NCBI RefSeq assembly: GCF_004349065.1
Contig: NZ_SMKZ01000002.1
Coordinates: 124,001-188,000 of the forward strand
Length of the DNA stretch: 64,000 nucleotides
DNA from: Jiangella asiatica
Lineage (GTDB): Bacteria > Actinomycetota > Actinomycetes > Jiangellales > Jiangellaceae
Direction: 5' to 3'
Positions 54,430-62,739 of this stretch are shown here, piece after piece. Below the pieces are notes generated by a model that saw nothing but the letters and a program-made list of their open reading frames with translations, did no database searches and was not told the DNA's origin. Position numbers and translations under genes: made by a program. How positions within the stretch are numbered: position 1 is the stretch's first letter; every line of letters starts with the position of its first letter.

Positions 54430-57393
54430 ATGAATGACGTGGCCATTCACGTCGCTCGATCCGCCAGCTTGGTCGGCAGGGACCGGCAGCTCGCCGACCT
54501 GCGTCAGGCGTATGCGCAGGCGTGCTCGGGCGAGCCGGTCACGGTCCTGATCGGCGGTGAGGCGGGCATCGGCAAGACCCGCCTCACCGAGGACTTCACG
54601 GCCGAGGCCGGCCGGCTGGGCGCGCGCACCGTGATCGGGCAGTCGGTGCCGCTCGACGGTGAGGGCCCGGCGTTCGCGCCGTTCGTCGGCGCGGTGCGCG
54701 GCCTGCACGGCGAGGTCGGCACGGCCGGGCTGATCGAGCTGGCCGGTCCGGGCAGCGAGCGGCTGGCCAGCCTACTGCCGGAGCTCGGCGACCCGCCGGC
54801 CGACGGTCCGGAGGGCCGCGGCCGGCTGTACGAGGTCGTCACGTCCCTGTTGGAGCGGGCGGCGGCCGAGCATCCGCTGGTCGTGCTGCTCGAGGATCTC
54901 CAGTGGGCCGACCGCGCCAGCCGCGACCTGCTGCGCTTCGTGGCCCGCGGCGTCCGCGACACCAAGCTGCTCATCCTGGTCACGTACCGCACCGACGAGC
55001 TCCACCGCGGTCACCCGCTGCGGCCGCTGCTGGCCGAGCTGGACCGCCTGCGCCAGGTGCACCGCATCGAGCTGCCGCGGCTCGACCACGACGAGGTCGT
55101 CGCCCAGCTGCGCGGCCTGCTCGGCCGGCCGCTCGAACGCGGCCACGTCGACCGCATCTTCCAGCGCAGCGAGGGCATCCCGTTCTTCGTCGAGGAGCTG
55201 GCCTGGGTCGATGACGAAACCGGCCGCGCGGAGCTGCCCGGGTCCCTGCGCGACCTGCTGCTGGTCCGGGTCGAGCCGTTGTCGGAGGACACCCAGCGGC
55301 TGCTGCGGCTCATGTCCGCGGCGGGCAACCGGGTCGACCACGCCGTGCTGGAGGAGGTCTCCGGCAAGCAGAGCGGTGCCATGGAGACGGCGCTGCGCGA
55401 GGCGATCTCCTCCGGGGTCATCGTGGTCGACGGCGACGGCTACGCGTTTCGGCACGCGCTGCTGCGTGAGGCGCTGCACGACGACATGCTCCCCGGCGAG
55501 CACGCCCGGATGCACGCGCGCTACGCCGAGGCACTCGAGGCGCACCCGGAGCTCATGGCCAACGGGCCCACCGCGGCCGAGATCGCGCACCACTGGTACT
55601 CCGCGCACGACGTCGAGCGCGCCTTCGCCTGGTCGCTCGCCGCGGCCGACGAGCTGGTGCGCGGCTACGCGCATGCCACCGCTCAGCAGATGCTGGAACG
55701 CGCTTTGGAGTTGTGGGACCAGGTCGCAGAGCCCGACGCCGTCGCCGGCTCCTCCCGCCTCGACGTCGTGGTCCGTGCGGCTACCGAGGCCTACGCCGCC
55801 GGCGAGTTCGACCGCGCGCTGTCGCTGGTCAAGGAGGCGTTGCGGCTGGTCGACCGTGAGGCCGACCCCGGCCGGGCCGGCTGGCTGCTCGCGCACAAGG
55901 GCAACGTCCTCAACCGGTTGGGCAAGCCCGGCGCCATCGACGCGCTGCGCGAGGCCCGCGAGCTCATCCCGGCCGACCCGCCGTCGTTGCAGCGGGCCGA
56001 GGCGCTGGACTGGCTGGCCACCACCCTCATGCTCGACTGGAGCTTCGAGGAGTGCCTGGAGGTCGCCGACGAGGCCGAGCGGGTGGCCGAGGCTGTCGGC
56101 ATGGCCCGTATCGTCGCCTCCGCACGCATCACCCGCGGCACGGCCTGGGTCCACATGGGTGACGCCGAGGCGGCGCTGGGCGAGATGCACCGCGCCGCAG
56201 GCACGGCCACGGCTGAGCGCGACCACTTGCACCGCTACTACGTCAATCTGTCCGACGCCTACACCCTGCTGGGTCGCTACCGCGACGCGGTCGACGTCGC
56301 CACCGAGGGCTATGCGCACGCCCGCGAACGCGGCCGCAAGCGCACCTCCGGAGTGGTGTTGGCCGGCAACGCCGCGGAACCCATGATGGCGCTGGGCGAC
56401 TGGGACCGCGCCGAGCGGATGATCGAGCGCGGGCTCGAGCTGGTGCCGCCGCCCAACCACGAGCGGCACATGATCGGGCTGCAGGCCTGGCTGGGGCTGT
56501 GGCGCGGCGACGTCGACGCGGCATGGGCGGCGGTGGAGAAGCTCCGTGCCGGCATGACCCGGCGGGCCGTGCTGCCGCAGGACTCTCGGCTGGTGGCTCG
56601 GTTGCACGCCGACGTCGCGCTGGTCGCCGACCGTCCCGACGAGGCATGGGCGGTGGTCACCGAGGCCGTCGGCGACGACGTCCTGGCCGCCGTCGCCGGG
56701 TACGATCTCCCGCTGGCCTTCGCCGGCGCCCAGGCGCTGGGCGCACGCATCCGCGCGGCCGGCTCGGGCACTGACGGCGACGCCGACGCCGACCTCGATT
56801 CCGGGCTCAGCGCCGACCTTGCCTGGGTGCGCGAGCTCACCGCCCACACGTCCACCGGCTGGCCGGTCTCGCTGTGGCCGGTGCTGGTCGATGCCGAGCT
56901 GGCCGGCCGCGGCGGCGACGACCCGGACGCCTGGGCGCAGGCGTTGCGCGCACTCGACGAGGCCGAAGGGCCCGTGCACCTCATCCCGTACGCCGGGTAC
57001 CGGCTCGGGCTGGCGCTGCTCGGGGGCGGCAACCGTGACGCCGCCGCCGACGCGCTGCGCGATGCCGCCGGCGCGGCCGAGAAGCTGGGCGCGGGGCTCT
57101 TCCGAGGATGGATCGACGAGCTGTCCCGTAGGGCGCACCTGCCGCTGGTCTCCGGGGTGCCCAGCGCACGCGGCGTCGCCACGGCAGGGCTCACCCTGCG
57201 CGAGCACGAAGTGTTGCGCCTCGTCGCCGCTGGACGCAGCAACCGCGAGATCGGCGAGGAGCTGTTCATCAGCGCCAAGACCGCCAGCGTGCACGTGTCG
57301 AACATCCTCGCCAAGCTCGGCGCCTCCGGACGGGGTGAAGCGGCGGCCATCGCCCACCGCGCGGGCCTGCTCGACAACACCGCCGCGTCCTGA
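54430..57393 (+). CDS. LuxR-family AAA+ regulator (LAL/MalT-like)
   Basis: The 987-residue protein has an N-terminal ATPase with Walker A GGEAGIGKT (42-50) and Walker B LVVLLEDLQWADRASRDLL. A long helical region (TPR-like) spans about 350-880, and the C-terminal LuxR helix-turn-helix is LTLREHEVLRLVAAGRSNREIGEELFISAKTASVHVSNILAKL (about 920-970). This is the LAL layout, as in MalT and pathway-specific activators of secondary metabolism. It would need ATP and a ligand to activate transcription. It is the longest protein of the accessory segment; its target is not evident from neighbours. Confidence 0.92.
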   Translation: MNDVAIHVARSASLVGRDRQLADLRQAYAQACSGEPVTVLIGGEAGIGKTRLTEDFTAEAGRLGARTVIGQSVPLDGEGPAFAPFVGAVRGLHGEVGTAGLIELAGPGSERLASLLPELGDPPADGPEGRGRLYEVVTSLLERAAAEHPLVVLLEDLQWADRASRDLLRFVARGVRDTKLLILVTYRTDELHRGHPLRPLLAELDRLRQVHRIELPRLDHDEVVAQLRGLLGRPLERGHVDRIFQRSEGIPFFVEELAWVDDETGRAELPGSLRDLLLVRVEPLSEDTQRLLRLMSAAGNRVDHAVLEEVSGKQSGAMETALREAISSGVIVVDGDGYAFRHALLREALHDDMLPGEHARMHARYAEALEAHPELMANGPTAAEIAHHWYSAHDVERAFAWSLAAADELVRGYAHATAQQMLERALELWDQVAEPDAVAGSSRLDVVVRAATEAYAAGEFDRALSLVKEALRLVDREADPGRAGWLLAHKGNVLNRLGKPGAIDALREARELIPADPPSLQRAEALDWLATTLMLDWSFEECLEVADEAERVAEAVGMARIVASARITRGTAWVHMGDAEAALGEMHRAAGTATAERDHLHRYYVNLSDAYTLLGRYRDAVDVATEGYAHARERGRKRTSGVVLAGNAAEPMMALGDWDRAERMIERGLELVPPPNHERHMIGLQAWLGLWRGDVDAAWAAVEKLRAGMTRRAVLPQDSRLVARLHADVALVADRPDEAWAVVTEAVGDDVLAAVAGYDLPLAFAGAQALGARIRAAGSGTDGDADADLDSGLSADLAWVRELTAHTSTGWPVSLWPVLVDAELAGRGGDDPDAWAQALRALDEAEGPVHLIPYAGYRLGLALLGGGNRDAAADALRDAAGAAEKLGAGLFRGWIDELSRRAHLPLVSGVPSARGVATAGLTLREHEVLRLVAAGRSNREIGEELFISAKTASVHVSNILAKLGASGRGEAAAIAHRAGLLDNTAAS

Positions 57394-57406
57394 GCCGCGC
57401 GAAGGT

Positions 57407-57547
57407 CTGACGGATGCCTCCGACACGGTGCTGGCCTCCGAGCATCGAACCGTGGACATCCTGACGACGGATCAGCGGCACTTTCGTATCGTCCGGCCGG
57501 TCCTCGACGGGCACGAGTCCGCGTACCGGCTTGTGCCGTTCGACGCC
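57407..57547 (+). pseudogene. PIN-domain toxin remnant, C-terminal half
   Basis: Directly after the LAL stop, in one frame, come LTDASDTVLASEHRTVDILTTDQRHFRIVRP and then AYRLVPFDA. This matches the last third of a PIN (VapC-like) domain, with the third and fourth acidic positions (LTDAS and TTDQ). The frame continues past the match without a sensible C-terminus. The N-terminal half and any antitoxin are missing. Confidence 0.5.
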
Positions 57548-57576
57548 TGCATGGCAATCAGCTGCGGCGCGGGAGG

Positions 57577-58338
57577 TCAGGTGTCAGTCGCTGCCCACCT
57601 GCAGAGTCCACCGTCGCCGTCGGGCAGGCCGGGAACGTAGACCTCGGAGTCGAACCGCGGCCGGTAGCTCAGCTCCCGGGTGGCGTTCGTGTAGTCGAAC
57701 ATCCCGCGGGTGTTGGCCGACACCCCGAAGTACGTGCCGTAGCGGACGTCGGCGGCCAGCGCGGCACGCACCAGCTGGTGTAGGTCGCCCGGCGCCAGCC
57801 AGCCGATCGTCGTCCCCAGGTCGCCAGGTTCGGGCACGCAGCCGCCGAGGCGCAGGCAGATGACCGCCGGACCGCCGGCGTCGGCGACCATCCGGCCGTA
57901 CGCCTCCGCGAACGCTTTGCTCGACCCGTACCGGCAGCACGGCCGCACCGGCCACGACGGGTCCACCACCGGACCGCCCGGTTGCACGTAACCGCCCATC
58001 GCGTGCACCGAACTGGCCAGCACCACCTTGCGCACCCCCGCCGTCGACGCCGTGTCCAGCAGCGTGACTACGGCGTCCACGTTGGGGCCGCGAAGCTCCG
58101 GCCAGGCCGCCTCCGGCCGGGGGTTGGCCGCCAGGTGCACGACGGCGTCGACGCCGGCCACCGCTGCGGCCGTGAACGCCGCGTCGGTCAGGTCGCCCAC
58201 CGCTGTCTCGGCGCCGTCCCAGCCGGTCACCTCGCGGACGTCGACCGCGCGCAGCGTGAGCCCGTCGACCCCGTCGAGGCCGGGCCGGAGCTGCTGGGCG
58301 ACCCTGCCGGCCGCGCCGGTGACGAGCACGGTGGTCAT
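57577..58338 (-). CDS. NAD-dependent epimerase/dehydratase (uronate dehydrogenase-like)
   Basis: The 253-residue extended SDR has VLVTGAAGRVAQQLRPGL (NAD glycine turn), the VVHLAANPRPEAAWPEL strand, LASSVHAMGGYV (Ser), the catalytic YGSSKAFAE (Tyr/Lys) and the CLRLGGCVPEPGD region. Length and features resemble uronate dehydrogenases, which oxidise glucuronate or galacturonate to aldaro-lactones. It is divergent from the dehydratase operon, which would fit a uronate or aldarate route. The exact substrate is not proven. Confidence 0.82.
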   Translation of the reverse strand: MTTVLVTGAAGRVAQQLRPGLDGVDGLTLRAVDVREVTGWDGAETAVGDLTDAAFTAAAVAGVDAVVHLAANPRPEAAWPELRGPNVDAVVTLLDTASTAGVRKVVLASSVHAMGGYVQPGGPVVDPSWPVRPCCRYGSSKAFAEAYGRMVADAGGPAVICLRLGGCVPEPGDLGTTIGWLAPGDLHQLVRAALAADVRYGTYFGVSANTRGMFDYTNATRELSYRPRFDSEVYVPGLPDGDGGLCRWAATDT

Positions 58339-58453
58339 CGGACCTCTCCACGGGACGGGTGGGTCTGACGATACCGGGAGTGCCCAAGTGCCCGGGGTGG
58401 CCGCTCAACGAGGGCCTTCGACACACCATGGCATTGAACTCTGATGTTGAAGA

Positions 58454-58490
58454 TTGCGTGCATTATGTGGGAGAGTTACGCATATGTTGC
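58454..58490 (+). promoter_or_regulatory. 37-bp operator element, copy 1 (dehydratase promoter)
   Basis: This element matches the reverse complement of 63676-63712 at 30 of 37 positions, with the last 16 identical (GTTACGCATATGTTGC). Within it TATGTG-N9-CGCATA is an imperfect inverted repeat, the geometry of IclR-type sites. It is 28 bp upstream of the dehydratase ATG. Confidence 0.7.
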
Positions 58491-58518
58491 ATGAGGTGAA
58501 GCCCTGTTCGGATGCCCG

Positions 58519-59688
58519 ATGCTGATTCGCCGTATTGAGACCTTCGTGCTCAAGCTCAACGCCGACGAGGCGTATCTCGGTGCCCTGCGTGACGGCGCCA
58601 CCATCGGTCCGGAGTACACGGTTCGCGAGCCTTGGCGCAGCCTGTACTCGTCGCGGTTCGAGACGCTGCTGGTCAAGGTGACGGCGGAGGACGGCACCGC
58701 CGGCTGGGGCGAGGCGCTGGCGCCGGTCGCGCCGGAGGTGCCCGCCGCCATCGTCGATCGCCTGCTTGCCCCGGTCCTGCGCGGCATGGACGCCCGGCGG
58801 CCGCGGCCGGCCTGGTCGAAGCTGCGCGACCTCATGCGAGAGCGCGGCCACCTGGTCGGGCACCAGGCCGACGCTCTGGCCGCCGTCGACATCGCGCTCT
58901 GGGACCTCGCCGGCCGGCTGGCCGGTCGCCCGGTCGCCGAGCTGCTCGGTGGCGCGTTCCGCGACCACGTCCCCGTCTACGTCTCCGGGCTGCCGCGCAC
59001 CACCGACGACGAGCGGGCCGCGCTGGCCGCCGACTGGGTCGGCCGGGGCGCCACCGCGGTGAAGCTGCACCTGGGCCACGGCGTTGCCGCCGATCTGGCC
59101 ACCGTCGACGCCGTGCGCGCCGCCGCGCCGGCGCTGCGGGTCGCCGTCGACGCGCACTGGGTCTACGACGTGCCCGACGCGCTGCGGCTGGCGGACGGGC
59201 TGGCCGAACGTGGCGGATGGTTCCTCGAGGCGCCGTTGGCGCCGGAGGACGTCGCCGGCCACGCCGAGCTGGTCCGGCAGGCCCGCCTGCCGATCGCCGT
59301 CGGGGAGGCGCTGCGCAACCGGTACGAGTTCGGGCAGTGGCTCGACGCCCGCGCGCTGCGGGTGGCGCAACCCGACGTCGCGCGGACCGGGATCACCGAG
59401 GCGGTGGTCGTCGCCGAGCTCGCGGCCGCCCGGCAGGTGCCGGTGGCGCCGCACCACTCGACCGGGCTCGCGGTGGCACTCGCCGCGGGCCTGCACGTCA
59501 GCGCCGCCGTGGAGCACCTGGCCGTGTTCGAGTACCAGCCCACATCGGTCGACGTCGGCCAACGCCTCCTCCAGCACGCGCTGGCGGTCCACCCCGGTGC
59601 CTTCGCACTTCCCACCGGGCCGGGGCTCGGGGTCGACGTCGACGAGGAAGCCGTCCGTAAGCTCGCCGATGAATCAGGAGCCGTATGA
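58519..59688 (+). CDS. Enolase-superfamily dehydratase/racemase (mandelate racemase subgroup)
   Basis: The 389-residue protein has an N-terminal capping domain and a modified TIM barrel. Metal ligands are Asp211 (VDAHW), Glu237 (FLEAPL) and Glu263 (AVGEALR). The general bases of the subgroup are His312 or His313 (VAPHHSTG) paired with Asp286 (QPDVARTG). The second position of the usual KxK motif is His: Lys182-Leu-His184 in AVKLHLG. It probably dehydrates or epimerises a sugar acid to feed the DapA-family enzyme encoded next (ATGA overlap). The substrate is unknown. Confidence 0.88.
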   Translation: MLIRRIETFVLKLNADEAYLGALRDGATIGPEYTVREPWRSLYSSRFETLLVKVTAEDGTAGWGEALAPVAPEVPAAIVDRLLAPVLRGMDARRPRPAWSKLRDLMRERGHLVGHQADALAAVDIALWDLAGRLAGRPVAELLGGAFRDHVPVYVSGLPRTTDDERAALAADWVGRGATAVKLHLGHGVAADLATVDAVRAAAPALRVAVDAHWVYDVPDALRLADGLAERGGWFLEAPLAPEDVAGHAELVRQARLPIAVGEALRNRYEFGQWLDARALRVAQPDVARTGITEAVVVAELAAARQVPVAPHHSTGLAVALAAGLHVSAAVEHLAVFEYQPTSVDVGQRLLQHALAVHPGAFALPTGPGLGVDVDEEAVRKLADESGAV

Positions 59689-60614
59689 GCCACACCGTCC
59701 ACGGCCTCGTGCCGATCCTCGCCACCCCGTTCGGACCCGACGGTTCGCTGGACCGGTCCGGCCTTCGCCGGCTGGTCGAGTTCCAGTTGGCCAGCGGCGT
59801 CGACGGGATCGCCGTCTTCGGCATGGCCAGCGAGGGGTTCGCGCTGACCGCCGCGGAGCGCCGGCTGATCCTGGGAGACGTCGTCGCCGCGGCGGCCGCG
59901 AGCGTCCCCGTCGTGGCGGGCGTGAACGGTACCTCCACCACCACCGCCCTCGAGCAGGCGGGCGAGGCCGCCGACGGCGGCGCCCGGGCGCTCATGGTGC
60001 TGCCACCGTTCATGGTCAAGCCGAGCCCTGACCAGCTGGTGGAGTTCTACGGCCGGCTCGGCGAGTTCGCGCATGGGGCGGGCGTCGAGGTGATGGTCCA
60101 GGACGCGCCCGGAGCCACCGGCGTCTCGATGTCGCCGGCACTGATCGTCGAGCTGAGCAAGCTGGACGGGGTCACGTCGGTCAAGGTCGAGTCGCCGCCG
60201 ACGGTGCCCAAGGTCGGCGCCGTCGTCGACGCCGTCGGCGACGAGGACGACTTCGCGGTGCTCGGCGGGCAGAACGCCCAGTTCGTGCTCGACGAGTACG
60301 CACGCGGCTCGATCGGCACCATGCCGGCCTGCGAGTTCCCGGACCTGCTGGCGCCGATCCTGGCCGACTGGACGGCCGGGCGCACCGCGGTGGCCCGGGA
60401 GGCGTTCAGCCGGCTGCTGCCGCTCATCGTGCACGGCCTGCAGCAGGGGATCGCCTGGGCGGTGCACAAGGAGGTCCTGGTGCACCGCGGCATCATCGAC
60501 CACGCGACGGTGCGGCTTCCGGCCAAGCCGTTGGACGCCGGCGGCCGGGCGCTGCTCGATGAGATCCTGGAGGTCCTGGGTATCGCCCGTGGCGACCAGC
60601 GCGGGGAGGGGTGA
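59685..60614 (+). CDS. DapA-family lyase/dehydratase (sugar-acid aldolase-like)
   Basis: The 309-residue TIM-barrel protein has the family's GVDGIAVFGMASEGFALT phosphate-like loop and Schiff-base Lys167 in VTSVKVESPP. The Tyr that acts in E. coli DapA (LYNVPSRTG) is replaced: the loop is VMVQDAPGATG, with Gln139 at that position. This points away from dihydrodipicolinate synthesis and towards a 2-keto-3-deoxy acid aldolase or a 5-keto-4-deoxyglucarate-type dehydratase. It overlaps the dehydratase gene by 4 bp. Confidence 0.87.
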   Translation: MSHTVHGLVPILATPFGPDGSLDRSGLRRLVEFQLASGVDGIAVFGMASEGFALTAAERRLILGDVVAAAAASVPVVAGVNGTSTTTALEQAGEAADGGARALMVLPPFMVKPSPDQLVEFYGRLGEFAHGAGVEVMVQDAPGATGVSMSPALIVELSKLDGVTSVKVESPPTVPKVGAVVDAVGDEDDFAVLGGQNAQFVLDEYARGSIGTMPACEFPDLLAPILADWTAGRTAVAREAFSRLLPLIVHGLQQGIAWAVHKEVLVHRGIIDHATVRLPAKPLDAGGRALLDEILEVLGIARGDQRGEG

Positions 60615-60618
60615 GGAC

Positions 60619-61359
60619 GTGAAGGTGGCGATCGTCGGCGCGTCCACCCCCATCGGCACCGCGATCGCGGAGCGCTTCGCCGCCGACGGCGGGAGCGTGG
60701 TGGGCATCTCCCTGGAACCGGCCGGCAGCCCGGTGCTGGCCGCGGACCTGACGGCCGACTGCGCCGTGCCCGCCGCCGCGCAAGCCGCGGTCGAGGACGC
60801 CGTGCGCGTGCTGGGCGGACTGGACGCGCTGGTGCCGGCCGCCGGGGTCATGCCCGTGGCTCCGGCGCACCGCACCACCGACGAGCAGTGGCGCCGCGCC
60901 CTGGCCGGCTGCCTGGACACGTTCTTCTACACCGCCCGGGCCGCGCTGCCGCACCTGATCGACGGCGACGGCGGCTCGATCGTCGCGGTGTCGTCGGTCA
61001 ACGCGTTCCTCGCCGCGCCCTGGGTGCCCGCCTACGCCGCGGCCAAGGGCGGCGTCGACGCGCTGGTCCGTCAGCTCGCTCTCGAGTACGCGGGCCGTGG
61101 GGTCCGGGTCAACGCCGTCGCACCGGGCATGGTCACGTTCTCCGGGGTGCCCGACGCGGCCGCTGGCTACCCGATCCGGCGGACCATCGCGGCTGCCGAG
61201 GTCGCCGAAGCGGTCGCGTTCCTGGCCGGCCCGGCCGCGTCCGGCATCACCGGCGTGGTCCTGCCGGTCGACGGAGGGCTGTCCATCACTTCCCCGGCGG
61301 CGTTCGCCCGAGCCGACCTCAAGGCCCGCCTCGACGACGACAGCGACGGCGACACCTGA
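60619..61359 (+). CDS. Short-chain dehydrogenase/reductase
   Basis: The 246-residue SDR opens VKVAIVGASTPIGTAIAERFA (glycine turn), with VPAAGVMPV in place of NNAG. The catalytic Ser is in AVSSVNAF and the Tyr/Lys in YAAAKGGV, followed by NAVAPGMV and a C-terminal GITGVVLPVDGG. The GTG at 60619 has GGGGAGGGG upstream and lies 4 bp after the previous stop. As part of the sugar-acid operon it could oxidise a hydroxy acid or reduce a keto intermediate. A strong hairpin ends the operon. Confidence 0.88.
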   Translation: MKVAIVGASTPIGTAIAERFAADGGSVVGISLEPAGSPVLAADLTADCAVPAAAQAAVEDAVRVLGGLDALVPAAGVMPVAPAHRTTDEQWRRALAGCLDTFFYTARAALPHLIDGDGGSIVAVSSVNAFLAAPWVPAYAAAKGGVDALVRQLALEYAGRGVRVNAVAPGMVTFSGVPDAAAGYPIRRTIAAAEVAEAVAFLAGPAASGITGVVLPVDGGLSITSPAAFARADLKARLDDDSDGDT

Positions 61360-61372
61360 CCGCCGCGCTTCG

Positions 61373-61424
61373 CCCACCGGACCTTCCCCCGACCCCTCCG
61401 CAGGGTCCCCTCGGGGGCGGTGGG
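61373..61424. terminator. Bidirectional terminator
   Basis: CCCACC/GGTGGG outer arms, CCCCCGA/TCGGGGG middle arms (61386-61392 with 61411-61417) and a GACCC/GGGTC inner stem form a long imperfect hairpin between the convergent SDR and DAHP synthase genes. Confidence 0.6.
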
Positions 61425-61464
61425 ACATGGCGGTGGCGGGCGGTGGCCGGCTGGCGACGGTGTG

Positions 61465-62523
61465 TCAGCGGCGGGCGCGGACGGCGGCCGCGAGGTCGGA
61501 CAGCAGGCCCTCGGTCGTCTCCCAGCTCATGCAAGCGTCGGTGACGCTCTGGCCGTAGACCAGGGGCGAGTCGCCGAGATCCTGGCGCCCGGCGACGAGG
61601 AAGCTCTCGAGCATGACGCCGGCGATGCCGTGCTGGCCGCCGGCGACCTGGGCGGCGATCTCGCCGGTCACCACGGCCTGGCGCTCGTGGTCCTTGCCGC
61701 TGTTGCCGTGGCTGGCGTCGATCACCAGCCGGCCCGGGCGCTCGGCCTTGTGCAGCAGCGTGAGCGCGTCGCGGACGTCGTCGGGGCCGTAGTTGGGCCC
61801 GGCGCTGCCGCCGCGGAGGATGACGTGGCAGTCCGGGTTGCCGGCGGTGCTGACGGCGGCGGCCCGGCCGTCGTGGTCGACGCCGAAGAAGACGTGACCG
61901 TGGCCGGCCGCCGTGCAGCCGTCGATGGCGGCTTGGACGTCACCGCTGGTCGCGTTCTTGAACCCGACCGGCATGGACAAGCCGGAGGCGAGCTGGCGGT
62001 GCACCTGGCTCTCCGGGGTGCGTGCCCCGATGGCGCCCCAGGAGACGGTGTCGGCGATGTACTGCGGGCTGATCGGCTCGAGGAACTCGCAGCCGACCGG
62101 CAGCCCGACCCCGAGCACCTCGAACAGCAGCTCGCGGGCGACGCGCAGGCCGCGCTGCACGTCGAAGGTGCCGTCCAGGCCGGGGTCGTTGATGAGGCCC
62201 TTCCAGCCCACCGTCGTGCGCGGCTTCTCGAAGTACACCCGCATGACGACGCACAGGTCGTCCCGCAGCGCGTCGGCCACCGGCCTCAGGCGCTGGGCGT
62301 AGTCGAGTGCCGCGGCCGGGTCGTGCACCGAACATGGACCGACCACCACCAGCAGCCGGTCGTCGTCGCCGGCCATGATGCGGCGGACCTCCGCGCGGCT
62401 GGACCGGACGAGCGCGGCGTGCTCCTCGTCCATCGGCAGCTCTTCGAGCATCCGGGCCGGCGGCAGCAGAGGCTGGAACCCGGTGATGCGCAGGTCGCCG
62501 GTGGGGGAGTGGGGCTCGGACAT
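61465..62523 (-). CDS. 3-deoxy-7-phosphoheptulonate (DAHP) synthase, class I
   Basis: The 352-residue protein has the class I signatures VVVGPCSVHDPAAALDYA, VMRVYFEKPRTTVGWKGLINDP, PVGCEFLEPISPQY, SWGAIGARTPESQVHRQLASGLSMPVGFKN, GVDHDGRAA, RGGSAGPNY and VIDASHGNSGK. The metal ligands Cys, His, Glu and Asp are present in these motifs. It condenses PEP with erythrose-4-phosphate, the entry to aromatic amino acids; the class I enzyme is typically inhibited by Phe, Tyr or Trp. AAGGAG lies 9 nt upstream of the ATG. A 175-nt leader with a Tyr-Phe leader peptide precedes it. Confidence 0.96.
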   Translation of the reverse strand: MSEPHSPTGDLRITGFQPLLPPARMLEELPMDEEHAALVRSSRAEVRRIMAGDDDRLLVVVGPCSVHDPAAALDYAQRLRPVADALRDDLCVVMRVYFEKPRTTVGWKGLINDPGLDGTFDVQRGLRVARELLFEVLGVGLPVGCEFLEPISPQYIADTVSWGAIGARTPESQVHRQLASGLSMPVGFKNATSGDVQAAIDGCTAAGHGHVFFGVDHDGRAAAVSTAGNPDCHVILRGGSAGPNYGPDDVRDALTLLHKAERPGRLVIDASHGNSGKDHERQAVVTGEIAAQVAGGQHGIAGVMLESFLVAGRQDLGDSPLVYGQSVTDACMSWETTEGLLSDLAAAVRARR

Positions 62524-62567
62524 GTGCGGCGTCTCCTTGTCTCAGGTGAGCGGGACGCCCGTGTGGT

Positions 62568-62669
62568 CACCCGAGCCGGCCCGTCTCATGACGAAGGGCA
62601 GAGACGAGTGTCTCTGCCCTGCTGGCTCCGGGTGGGTCGGTCGATCAGCGCGCGGCTCCACCCGGAGCC
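62568..62669 (-). promoter_or_regulatory. Attenuator hairpins in the DAHP synthase leader
   Basis: In transcript order: segment 1 (62669-62658, GGCTCCGGGTGG, inside the leader peptide ORF), segment 2 (62635-62624, its perfect complement), hairpin A (62619-62596, GGGCAGAGAC-4nt-GTCTCTGCCC, then TTCGTC), and segment 3 (62577-62568, GGCTCGGGTG), which can replace segment 1 in pairing with segment 2. Mutually exclusive folds are therefore possible, as in ribosome-mediated attenuators. Whether hairpin A terminates is not shown by a U-tract. Confidence 0.65.
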
Positions 62670-62698
62670 GGCGCAAAATACCTCGATCGACGAACCAC
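62645..62698 (-). CDS. Leader peptide of the DAHP synthase gene, 17 residues
   Basis: A GTG at 62698 begins a short frame, VVRRSRYFAPAPGGAAR, with a TGA at 62645-62647. It has adjacent TAT and TTT codons (Tyr 62680-62678, Phe 62677-62675), both rare in this GC-rich DNA. The -10 box at 62706-62711 places the transcription start at or next to the GTG, so it should be leaderless. Segment 1 of the attenuator begins 5 nt after the Phe codon, where a stalled ribosome would cover it. The peptide is probably regulatory only. Confidence 0.65.
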   Translation of the reverse strand: MVRRSRYFAPAPGGAAR

Positions 62699-62705
62699 GA
62701 CGCCG

Positions 62706-62711
62706 ACTATA
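62706..62711 (-). promoter_or_regulatory. -10 box of the DAHP synthase leader transcript
   Basis: TATAGT on the minus strand, with the GTG of the leader peptide beginning 7 nt after its end. No clear -35 is seen. Confidence 0.6.
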
Positions 62712-62739
62712 GCCGATCCCCGCACGATCCCGCCGATGA

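Noticed and set aside
53033-57393. Antibiotic biosynthetic gene cluster (ABC exporter, LAL regulator, KASIII)
   Set aside because: No polyketide, peptide synthetase or tailoring genes accompany them, and the KASIII is 44 kb away.
54772-57459. 895-codon open frame on the minus strand
   Set aside because: Antisense shadow of the LAL regulator; no signature and the LAL domains are unambiguous.
57577-58338. Assigning the SDR as a proven uronate dehydrogenase
   Set aside because: The fold and length fit but key substrate residues cannot be verified by eye; kept as 'like'.
62524-62567. Riboswitch upstream of the DAHP synthase
   Set aside because: No known riboswitch core recognised; the leader is better explained by a leader peptide and hairpins.
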